Shown one piece after another: positions 6,553 through 12,268 of a stretch of DNA of 12,268 nt; position 1 is the first letter of the stretch, and each line of letters starts with the position of its first letter. This stretch comes from Flavobacteriales bacterium UBA6969 (GTDB lineage Bacteria > Bacteroidota > Bacteroidia > Flavobacteriales_D > Sanyastnellaceae): assembly GCA_002448555.1 (NCBI GenBank), contig DJYV01000109.1:1-12268 (forward strand). Direction: 5' to 3'. Below the pieces are notes generated by a model. It was not told the origin of the DNA and did no database searches. It worked only from the letters and a program-made list of their open reading frames with translations. Position numbers and translations under genes: made by a program.

Positions 6553-7650
6553 ATGGCTTTAAAATGCGGCATTGTTGGACTCCCCAACGTCGGTAAATCC
6601 ACCCTGTTCAACTGCTTGTCCAACGCCAAGGCACAGAGCGCGAATTTTCCATTTTGCACCATTGAGCCCAACGTTGGCGTGATTACGGTTCCCGACTCGC
6701 GGTTGGAGAAACTCGCCGAGTTGGTCAATCCGCAGAATGTGGTTCCGACTACCGTTGAGATTGTAGACATTGCCGGGCTTGTAAAAGGGGCGAGCAAGGG
6801 GGAGGGCTTGGGCAACAAGTTTCTCGGAAACATCCGCGAAACCGACGCCATTCTCCATGTGTTGCGGTGTTTCGATGACGGCAATGTGGTTCACGTCGAC
6901 GGCAGTGTCGACCCCATTCGAGACAAAGAGGTGATTGATATGGAGTTGCAGTTGAAAGACCTCGAAACGGTTCAAGCCCGCGCCACCAAAATCAAGAAGG
7001 CCGCCCAAACCGGAGACAAGGACGCTGCCAAGTCTTACAGTTTCTACGAAAAGGTGCTGGCCGCCCTGGAATCAGGGCAATCTGCCCGGTCCGTTGAATT
7101 GGACGATTCCGAGGTGGTCATGATGAAAGAATTGCAGCTCTTGACGTCCAAACCCGTGCTCTATGTGTGCAACGTCGACGAAGGCTCAGTGGTCAACGGA
7201 AATGCTTACGTGGAGCAGGTTCGACAAGCGGCAGAAGCTGAAGGCGCCTCGATCATGGTCATCGGCGCTGCCATCGAAGCAGACATCGCTGAATTGGAGA
7301 CCCACGAAGAACGGGCCATGTTCCTCGAAGACTTGGGCTTGGAGGAGGCCGGCGTTGCGAAATTGATTCGCCAAGCCTACGCGTTGCTCGATCTCCAGAC
7401 CTACTTCACGGCGGGCGAGAAGGAGGTCCGCGCATGGACCTTCCGCCGTGGCTATACCGCTCCTCAAGCCGCAGGAGTGATTCACACCGATTTCCAAAAA
7501 GGGTTCATCCGAGCGGAGGTCATGAAGTACGACGATTTTGTGGCCTTGGGCTCTGAGTCGGCCGTAAAGGACGCTGGCAAGCTCAGCGTTGAAGGAAAGG
7601 AATACCCCGTGCAGGACGGGGACATCATGCACTTCCGATTCAACGTATGA
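6553..7650 (+). CDS. ychF: Redox-regulated ribosome-binding GTPase/ATPase YchF (OLA1 family)
   Basis: The 365-residue length and all motifs fit YchF, an Obg-related NTPase that binds ribosomes and typically prefers ATP. G1 is GLPNVGKST (9-17); the switch region NFPFCTIEPNVGVI (31-44) is diagnostic; G3 is DIAGLVKGAS (72-81); the non-canonical G4 is NVDE (207-210), the variant associated with relaxed guanine specificity. A helical coiled-coil arm covers about 130-200 and the C-terminal TGS domain about 281-365 (YFTAGEKEVRAWTFRRG). ATG 6553 was chosen because the G1 loop falls at its usual distance from it; upstream in-frame codons are not family-like. It leads a rightward operon, its stop overlapping the next start as ATGA. 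Confidence 0.96.
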   Translation: MALKCGIVGLPNVGKSTLFNCLSNAKAQSANFPFCTIEPNVGVITVPDSRLEKLAELVNPQNVVPTTVEIVDIAGLVKGASKGEGLGNKFLGNIRETDAILHVLRCFDDGNVVHVDGSVDPIRDKEVIDMELQLKDLETVQARATKIKKAAQTGDKDAAKSYSFYEKVLAALESGQSARSVELDDSEVVMMKELQLLTSKPVLYVCNVDEGSVVNGNAYVEQVRQAAEAEGASIMVIGAAIEADIAELETHEERAMFLEDLGLEEAGVAKLIRQAYALLDLQTYFTAGEKEVRAWTFRRGYTAPQAAGVIHTDFQKGFIRAEVMKYDDFVALGSESAVKDAGKLSVEGKEYPVQDGDIMHFRFNV

Positions 7651-8111
7651 CACACATAGGTGACAGCATCAGTTGGTTCACGGGGGCGATGCTCATGCTC
7701 GTGCTCGTTGCCTGCGGGACCGATGAGCCAGTTAACGAGGTTCCATCGGAAGTTGCATCCAAAATGGCCGCGCAGGAGGCCGCATGGAATGCAGGCGACA
7801 TTTCATCGTTTATGGACATTGCCTACTGGCAGGACGACGCACTGCTCTTTGTTGGCAGCAAAGGACCAACCTACGGCTTTGAGGCAACATTGAACAACTA
7901 CTTGAAGAGCTACGCCTCGCCCGAAGAAATGGGACAACTACATTTCGAGCTCCTGGAATGGAAAACGCTTGGCCCGAAGCACGGTTTTTTGCTGGGGAGT
8001 TGGGCATTGGACCGAGGTGAAGGATTGGAGAACCTGTCCGGTCACTTTACGCTGACATGGGAGCTCAAACCAAATCTCGGCTGGGTCATCATCGCCGATC
8101 ACAGCAGTTAA
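7647..8111 (+). CDS. NTF2/SnoaL-like (DUF4440-type) lipoprotein
   Basis: This 154-residue protein has a lipoprotein signal: a hydrophobic stretch MLMLVLVACG with lipobox LVAC, Cys23 being the lipidated residue. The mature part resembles NTF2-like/DUF4440 proteins: AAQEAAWNAGDISSFMD (41-57), YWQDDALLFVG, then GFEATLNNYLKSY, a buried-strand region around LHFELLEWKTLG, and the closing GHFTLTWELKPNLGWVIIADHSS. Such alpha+beta barrels often bind small ligands, and many members have no known activity. The start overlaps the ychF stop as ATGA, which fixes it well; an internal Met at residue 15 could also serve, giving a very short signal. The rhomboid gene follows after 10 bases. Fold assignment is by pattern recognition; the substrate is unknown. 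Confidence 0.82.
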   Translation: MTHIGDSISWFTGAMLMLVLVACGTDEPVNEVPSEVASKMAAQEAAWNAGDISSFMDIAYWQDDALLFVGSKGPTYGFEATLNNYLKSYASPEEMGQLHFELLEWKTLGPKHGFLLGSWALDRGEGLENLSGHFTLTWELKPNLGWVIIADHSS

Positions 8112-8121
8112 AGTCCGGACC

Positions 8122-8733
8122 ATGAGTTGGATGCTCCTCATTCTGGTCATCACGGTCATTGCATCGTATCGAGCCTTTAACCGTCCGGCGCTGAAAGAGC
8201 AACTGCTGTATCATCCCTACCGTGTAAAAACCTTTCAGGAATGGCATCGGGTTGTTACCCATGCATTTGTACACGCTGATTTTACCCACTTGGCGCTGAA
8301 TGCCTTTGTCTTGTTTCAATTTGGTGCACGGATCGAAGCCTTGATGCAGCAAACACTGGGGCCGGGCGTGTTTCCGGTGCTGTATTTCGGAGGGGTGGTG
8401 TTTGCCGCGATTCCCGGCATGATTCGGCACCACGACAATCCAAGCTACCGAAGCCTCGGTGCAAGCGGCGCTGTGAGCGCTGTGCTCATCGCCTATATTC
8501 TGCATTTCCCCACTGCGGAACTGCTGCTATTCTTCGTTTTGCCGTTGCCTGCATTTGGCGTTGGAATCCTGTTTTTTGTTTACGAACACCAAATGGATAA
8601 ACGATCGAAGAGCAACATCGCACACGATGCCCACTTATGGGGCGGTTTGTATGGATTGCTTTTCACTGTGGCGACAACACCGCAGGTAGTGCCCGCATTT
8701 TTCGCCGCACTCAGTGCGTATTTGGGCTTTTAG
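8122..8733 (+). CDS. Rhomboid-family intramembrane serine protease
   Basis: This 203-residue membrane protein has about six hydrophobic segments. Rhomboid hallmarks are present: HADFTHLALNAF (51-62, the HxxxN motif), the catalytic serine in GASGA (Ser115) and the catalytic histidine in NIAHDAHLWGG (His171), so the Ser-His dyad is intact. The compact form, with a first transmembrane helix followed by FNRPALKEQLLYHPY and then EWHRVVTHAF, is a subtype I associate with Bacteroidota. It cleaves transmembrane substrates within the inner membrane; the substrate is unknown. It is 10 bases downstream of the NTF2-like lipoprotein gene, in the ychF operon. Its 3' end overlaps the convergent divIC-like gene by 23 bases. 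Confidence 0.92.
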   Translation: MSWMLLILVITVIASYRAFNRPALKEQLLYHPYRVKTFQEWHRVVTHAFVHADFTHLALNAFVLFQFGARIEALMQQTLGPGVFPVLYFGGVVFAAIPGMIRHHDNPSYRSLGASGAVSAVLIAYILHFPTAELLLFFVLPLPAFGVGILFFVYEHQMDKRSKSNIAHDAHLWGGLYGLLFTVATTPQVVPAFFAALSAYLGF

Positions 8734-9046
8734 CGGGCTCCTTCTCAACGATGCGGAACAAATCTTCGTTGTCCCGTTTCATGTAATACTTCTCACGTGC
8801 AAATCGTTCCAAACGCTCGGGATTGGAGGTCAGGTCAATCAATTGATTACGCGTCACTTCAATTTCAATCTCGTAATGATCGACCTGGTTCTGAAGTCGG
8901 TTCAACTCCATTTGGCTTTTGGCCAGATAAATCAAGTCGATTTCAGAGATGAAGGTGACCCAGACCAAGCCTACGGCAACAGTCAAGACATAGCGGTTGC
9001 TGAACCACTCAAACGCTTGAGACCACCAATCAGCCTTCTTCCTCAT
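8711..9046 (-). CDS. DivIC/FtsB-like septum formation initiator
   Basis: This 111-residue protein has a short cytoplasmic basic N-terminus (MRKKADWWSQ), one transmembrane helix (about 19-36), a coiled coil (about 40-75, with LNRLQNQVDHYEIEIEVTRNQ) and the family end motif NPERLERFAREKYYMKRDNEDLFRIV. In known members this bitopic protein joins FtsL and FtsQ/DivIB homologues in the divisome and links septal peptidoglycan synthesis to constriction. The start overlaps the clpC stop by 17 bases, so the two are one transcription unit. Its end overlaps the rhomboid gene on the other strand by 23 bases. Length and motifs are normal for the family. Confidence 0.9.
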   Translation of the reverse strand: MRKKADWWSQAFEWFSNRYVLTVAVGLVWVTFISEIDLIYLAKSQMELNRLQNQVDHYEIEIEVTRNQLIDLTSNPERLERFAREKYYMKRDNEDLFRIVEKEPAKSPNTH

Positions 9047-11645
9047 CCGACGTACTTTCCCCAGAGACGGGATCGTCTTTCAGCGCCTCCTGCGCGCCCT
9101 CTGGCATGGACAAGAACCCGCCTTTGACCACGGAGATTTTCAATTCACTACCGCCTTTCTTGAAATCCGCTTTGAGCAAATCACCTTCTTCGATTTGTGC
9201 GTTGATGATTTCTTCTGCGAACGGATCTTCAATGAATTTCTGAATGGCACGCTTGAGGGGGCGTACACCGTACTTCTCATCGTAACCTTGTTCGACCAAG
9301 AAATCCTTGGCTTTTTTGGTCACCTCGATGCCGTAACCCAGGCCTTCGATGCGCTCAATCAGGGCTTTCAGTTCCAAATCAATGATGGCGTGGATGTGGT
9401 CGCGATCAAGGTTCTTGAACACCACCACGTCATCAATCCGGTTCAAAAATTCGGGGCTGAATGCACGCTTCAACGCTGTCTGAATAACAGCGTCGCGATT
9501 GGCGTTTTCATTCTCTACACGCGCCGAGGTTCCAAATCCAACGCCCGTGCCGAATTCCGCGAGCTGGCGTGCACCAATGTTGGAGGTCATGATGATGATT
9601 GTATTTCGGAAATCGATCTTGCGGCCCAAGCTGTCCGTCATCTGACCATCGTCCAGGGCCTGCAACAAAAGATTGAATACGTCTGGATGCGCCTTCTCAA
9701 TCTCGTCGAGCAGAACGATGGAGTAGGGGTGACGCCGTACCTTTTCGGTGAGCTGACCACCTTCTTCATACCCCACGTAACCGGGAGGCGCTCCCACCAA
9801 TCGGCTGATGGCAAACTTCTCCATGTATTCGCTCATGTCTATGCGTATCAGCGATTCTTCCGAATCGAACATGAACCGTGCGAGGATCTTTGCGAGTTGG
9901 GTTTTACCGACGCCGGTGGGACCGAGGAAAATGAACGAGCCGATAGGCTTGTTGGGATCCTTCAATCCCGCTCGGTTCCGCTTAATGGCGCGTGCTACAC
10001 GGACAATGGCATCTTCTTGGCCAATGACCTTTCCTTGCAAATCGTCGTTCATACGAGCGAGGCGACCCGACTCCTTTTCCGCGATGCGCTGCACAGGGAT
10101 GCCGGTCATCATGCCCACAACGTCGCCGACGTGATCTACGGTAACCGTCACGCGTTTGTTCTTGCTGTCCTCTTCCCATTGGAGCTTGGCCTTTTCGAGC
10201 TTGTCGTTCAGCGTTCGTTCGGTATCCCTTAAGCGAGCGGCTTCTTCATAGCGTTGCGAACGAACCACCCGGACTTTTTCCTCCTTGATGTTTTCAATAT
10301 CCTCCTCAATCTGAACGATTTCATCGGGGACGTTGATGTTGTTCAAGTGGACACGGGAACCCACCTCGTCCATGGCATCGATTGCCTTGTCGGGAAGGTG
10401 CCGATCCGTGATGTAACGCGCGGTGAGGTTGACGCAGGCGTCAATCGCTTCAGGCGTGTACGTCACACTGTGGTGCTCTTCGTACTTGTCCTTGATGTTG
10501 TTCAGGATTTGAACGGTTTCATCAATGGATGTGGGCTCAACCAGTACTTTTTGGAAGCGGCGCTCGAGGGCTCCATCCTTTTCAATGTGCTGGCGGTACT
10601 CGTCCAAGGTGGTGGCGCCGATGCATTGGATCTCGCCGCGGGCAAGTGCCGGCTTGAACATGTTCGAAGCATCGAGGGAGCCACTTGCTCCACCTGCACC
10701 GACAATGGTGTGAATCTCGTCAATGAACAAAATCACGTCGGGCGACTTCTCCAATTCGTTCATCACGGCCTTCATGCGCTCCTCAAACTGCCCGCGGTAC
10801 TTGGTTCCTGCTACGAGGGATGCGACATCAAGTGTTACGATGCGTTTGTTGAACAGAACGCGACTCACCTTCTTTTCGACAATGCGCAAGGCCAGTCCTT
10901 CGGCGATGGCGCTTTTACCAACCCCTGGCTCACCGATGAGGATGGGGTTGTTCTTTTTGCGGCGGGAAAGGATCTGAGAAACGCGTTCGATTTCTTTCTG
11001 ACGTCCCACGATGGCATCCAAACGGCCTTCCTCGGCCATTTTGGTCAAGTCACGACCGAAGTTGTCCAAGACGGGCGTTTTGCTCTTGGGGTCCACCTTT
11101 CTCGCGGAACCTCCACCGGAACTACCGAGGGGATCACTTCCGCCATCTTCTTCGCCGAAATCAGCCGCTTCTGCTCGAGGAGTCGGACTCGCTTGGCCTT
11201 CCTTCGAGTTGTCCATCATGCTCTCGTATTCTTCTTTCGCTACATCGTAGTCGATGTTAAAGGCAGAAAGGGCCTTGGTAGCAACGTTATCCTCGTCTTT
11301 GAGGATGCTTAGCAAAAGGTGCTCTGTACCAATCAAATTGGATTTGAAAATCTTCGCCTCCAGGTACGTGATTTTTAAAATCTTCTCGGCCTGCTTCACC
11401 AATGGGATGTTGCCGGCTCCCACCGACGTTCCGGCCGTTGGTCGAATACTCCCTTCTAACGCTTTACGCAACTTCTGCAGGTCGACATTCAACCCTTCCA
11501 AAATGCGTACTGCCGTTCCTTCTCCTTCTCGGATAATGCCCAGCATGAGGTGCTCGACTCCAATGTAATTATGCCCTAACCGCAGCGCCTCCTCTCTGCT
11601 GTACGTGATGACGTCTTTTACCCTCGGCGAAAATTTAGCGTCCAT
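9030..11645 (-). CDS. clpC: ATP-dependent Clp protease ATP-binding subunit ClpC
   Basis: This 871-residue Hsp100 unfoldase has two Clp-N repeats (1-~145), an acidic Gly/Ser-rich linker (~148-190), AAA1 with Walker A GEPGVGKS (238-245) and Walker B ILFIDE (305-310), a middle UVR-type region (~447-490), AAA2 with Walker A GPTGVGKT (575-582) and Walker B IVLLDE (643-648), and a C-terminal small domain. A VGF loop (702-704) after EFGTG is the expected ClpP-docking tripeptide, so it should feed substrates to ClpP. The short UVR-containing middle region, rather than a long ClpB-type coiled coil, decides ClpC over ClpB. The acidic tail (…STSDEEEG) overlaps divIC. ATG 11645 gives the standard MDAKFSPRVK N-terminus. 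It is transcribed divergently from gyrA. Confidence 0.97.
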   Translation of the reverse strand: MDAKFSPRVKDVITYSREEALRLGHNYIGVEHLMLGIIREGEGTAVRILEGLNVDLQKLRKALEGSIRPTAGTSVGAGNIPLVKQAEKILKITYLEAKIFKSNLIGTEHLLLSILKDEDNVATKALSAFNIDYDVAKEEYESMMDNSKEGQASPTPRAEAADFGEEDGGSDPLGSSGGGSARKVDPKSKTPVLDNFGRDLTKMAEEGRLDAIVGRQKEIERVSQILSRRKKNNPILIGEPGVGKSAIAEGLALRIVEKKVSRVLFNKRIVTLDVASLVAGTKYRGQFEERMKAVMNELEKSPDVILFIDEIHTIVGAGGASGSLDASNMFKPALARGEIQCIGATTLDEYRQHIEKDGALERRFQKVLVEPTSIDETVQILNNIKDKYEEHHSVTYTPEAIDACVNLTARYITDRHLPDKAIDAMDEVGSRVHLNNINVPDEIVQIEEDIENIKEEKVRVVRSQRYEEAARLRDTERTLNDKLEKAKLQWEEDSKNKRVTVTVDHVGDVVGMMTGIPVQRIAEKESGRLARMNDDLQGKVIGQEDAIVRVARAIKRNRAGLKDPNKPIGSFIFLGPTGVGKTQLAKILARFMFDSEESLIRIDMSEYMEKFAISRLVGAPPGYVGYEEGGQLTEKVRRHPYSIVLLDEIEKAHPDVFNLLLQALDDGQMTDSLGRKIDFRNTIIIMTSNIGARQLAEFGTGVGFGTSARVENENANRDAVIQTALKRAFSPEFLNRIDDVVVFKNLDRDHIHAIIDLELKALIERIEGLGYGIEVTKKAKDFLVEQGYDEKYGVRPLKRAIQKFIEDPFAEEIINAQIEEGDLLKADFKKGGSELKISVVKGGFLSMPEGAQEALKDDPVSGESTSDEEEG

Positions 11646-11757
11646 GTTGCTTTGAATTCTGTTTTCTGTCTGTTCAGAAGCGACTCCTCAATTGGTGCCT
11701 CTTCGACGTTTCTAAACTACAATCCCCATACAACAAACATCTTGCCAAGGGCATGGT

Positions 11758-11766
11758 TTATCCACA
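11758..11766 (+). promoter_or_regulatory. DnaA box, perfect consensus
   Basis: TTATCCACA is an exact match to the strong DnaA box consensus TTATNCACA. It lies mid-gap between clpC and gyrA. Binding is inferred from sequence only. Confidence 0.45.
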
Positions 11767-11782
11767 GCACATTGGGGAGTTT

Positions 11783-11791
11783 TGTGGGTAA
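11783..11791 (-). promoter_or_regulatory. DnaA box-like site, one mismatch
   Basis: On the minus strand this reads TTACCCACA, one base away from TTATNCACA. It faces the perfect box at 11758-11766, 16 bases away, in opposite orientation, giving a paired arrangement. Confidence 0.3.
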
Positions 11792-11831
11792 TTGAAGGCT
11801 TGGAAAACCCGCTATTGGCGGTTTGCCTGCG

Positions 11832-11839
11832 TATTTTCG
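11832..11839 (+). promoter_or_regulatory. Possible -7 element (TATTTTCG) for gyrA
   Basis: TATTTTCG matches TAnnTTTG with one change and lies 51 bases before the gyrA ATG. It shares the TTCG ending with the candidate before ychF. The -33 element is unclear; a TTG at 11815-11817 is closer than usual. Confidence 0.3.
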
Positions 11840-11890
11840 TTAGCAGATTGAAAAGAGGCGAATTGCACCAAATTAGGAACCACTGACACG

Positions 11891-12268
11891 ATGGCAGAAG
11901 GAGAAAAAATAGTCCAAATCAACATTGCGGAAGAAATGAAGTCGGCCTACATCGATTACTCGATGTCCGTCATTGTTTCACGCGCACTGCCCGACGTTCG
12001 GGACGGGTTGAAGCCCGTTCACCGGCGCGTGCTTTATGGAATGCTCGACTTGGGCGTACTCTCAAACCGAGCATACAAGAAGAGCGCGAGAATTGTAGGG
12101 GAGGTACTGGGTAAATACCACCCACACGGCGACAGCTCAGTCTACGACACCATGGTACGCATGGCACAGGACTGGTCCTTGCGCTACCCCATGGTCGATG
12201 GCCAGGGAAACTTTGGCTCCATTGACGGCGATAACCCCGCAGCGATGCGTTACACGGAGGCCCGCCTC
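11891..12268 (+). CDS. gyrA: DNA gyrase subunit A, N-terminal part (3' end outside window)
   Basis: The first 126 codons of GyrA are present and run off the right edge in frame. GyrA is the breakage-reunion subunit that introduces negative supercoils together with GyrB. The sequence includes SMSVIVSRALPDVRDGLKPV (24-43), the winged-helix region with KYHPHGDSSVYDTMVRMAQ (75-93) and the catalytic Tyr121 preceded by Arg120 in AAMRYTEARL. In the quinolone-resistance-determining region the positions equal to E. coli Ser83 and Asp87 are Ser82 and Asp86, the susceptible-type residues. The MAEGEK start and IDYSMSV block are typical of Flavobacteriia. ATG 11891 is the family start. It is divergent from clpC. 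Confidence 0.97.
   Translation, partial: MAEGEKIVQINIAEEMKSAYIDYSMSVIVSRALPDVRDGLKPVHRRVLYGMLDLGVLSNRAYKKSARIVGEVLGKYHPHGDSSVYDTMVRMAQDWSLRYPMVDGQGNFGSIDGDNPAAMRYTEARL

Larger units (their letters stand above)
11646..11890. promoter_or_regulatory. Divergent clpC-gyrA control region
   Basis: This 245-base gap separates the divergent clpC and gyrA starts and must hold both promoters. It contains a perfect DnaA box and a near-match (listed separately), a TAnnTTCG element toward gyrA, and a small hairpin CCGC-TATTG-GCGG (11809-11821). Toward clpC the best -7-like sequence is GATGTTTG (minus strand, 11734-11741; one mismatch). No ribosome binding site of the Shine-Dalgarno type precedes either start, as usual in Bacteroidota. 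No small gene was recognised. Confidence 0.6.

Noticed and set aside
9195..10232. Long open frame antisense to clpC (345 codons)
   Set aside because: It lies wholly inside clpC on the other strand; clpC is an unmistakable ClpC with all motifs. The antisense protein has no family features and no start context. Long antisense frames follow from codon bias.
10254..11312. Second long antisense frame in clpC (352 codons)
   Set aside because: Same reason; it mirrors the Clp-N and AAA1 region and its residues are the antisense shadow of conserved clpC codons.
11809..11821. Hairpin CCGC-TATTG-GCGG before gyrA as an attenuator or riboswitch
   Set aside because: The stem is only four perfect base pairs, there is no U-run and no matching riboswitch core; it probably arises by chance.
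11980..12268. Quinolone resistance in gyrA
   Set aside because: The key positions are Ser82 and Asp86, the susceptible-type residues; Ser83 in place of E. coli Ala84 is normal in Flavobacteriia.
1..12268. CRISPR, defence island, prophage or mobile element
   Set aside because: I saw no direct repeat series, transposase, integrase, toxin-antitoxin pair or abrupt composition change; the content is core housekeeping.

Overview
The window reads as a dense stretch of chromosome from a marine-type member of the Bacteroidota, most likely order Flavobacteriales. GC is slightly above half by eye. The evidence is the very flavobacterial GyrA N-terminus (MAEGEK... then MKSAYIDYSMSVIVSRAL), the divergent clpC/gyrA pair, a transketolase split into two genes, a DUF6913-like gene coupled to a dapA-type gene, TAnnTTTG-like -7 elements and an almost complete lack of Shine-Dalgarno sequences. 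I found no rRNA, tRNA, CRISPR array, insertion sequence, prophage or other sign of an accessory island. Nearly all of the DNA is coding and the longest gap is 245 bases.

Layout from left to right. (1) Rightward: the C-terminus of an outer-membrane beta-barrel-like protein (2-445), overlapped by an exported-looking methionine sulfoxide reductase msrA (352-1047). (2) Leftward: a small LPP20-like lipoprotein (1048-1602), whose stop codon directly abuts that of msrA. (3) Rightward: a DUF6913-like protein (1702-2238) and a dapA-family gene (2235-3143), joined by an ATGA overlap. (4) Leftward three-gene operon: transketolase N-half (5568-6410), a secreted von Willebrand A-domain protein (4126-5559) and transketolase C-half (3150-4133). 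(5) Rightward: ychF GTPase (6553-7650), an NTF2/SnoaL-like lipoprotein (7647-8111, ATGA overlap) and a rhomboid protease (8122-8733). (6) Leftward: clpC (9030-11645) and a DivIC/FtsB-like division protein (8711-9046), overlapping by 17 bases. (7) Rightward: the start of gyrA (11891 to the edge).

Most genes are ordinary housekeeping: protein repair and proteolysis (MsrA, ClpC, rhomboid), pentose-phosphate metabolism (the two transketolase halves), translation-associated GTPase (YchF), division and DNA topology. Two things stand out. The dapA-family protein has lost essentially every catalytic residue of dihydrodipicolinate synthase, including the Schiff-base lysine (Val165 here), so it looks like a pseudoenzyme kept intact in an operon. 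The two transketolase halves, which must assemble into one enzyme, are separated by a gene for an exported MIDAS-containing vWA protein with tight junctions on both sides. Smaller points are a perfect DnaA box plus a near-match between clpC and gyrA, and three convergent gene pairs packed so closely that there is no room for ordinary terminators.
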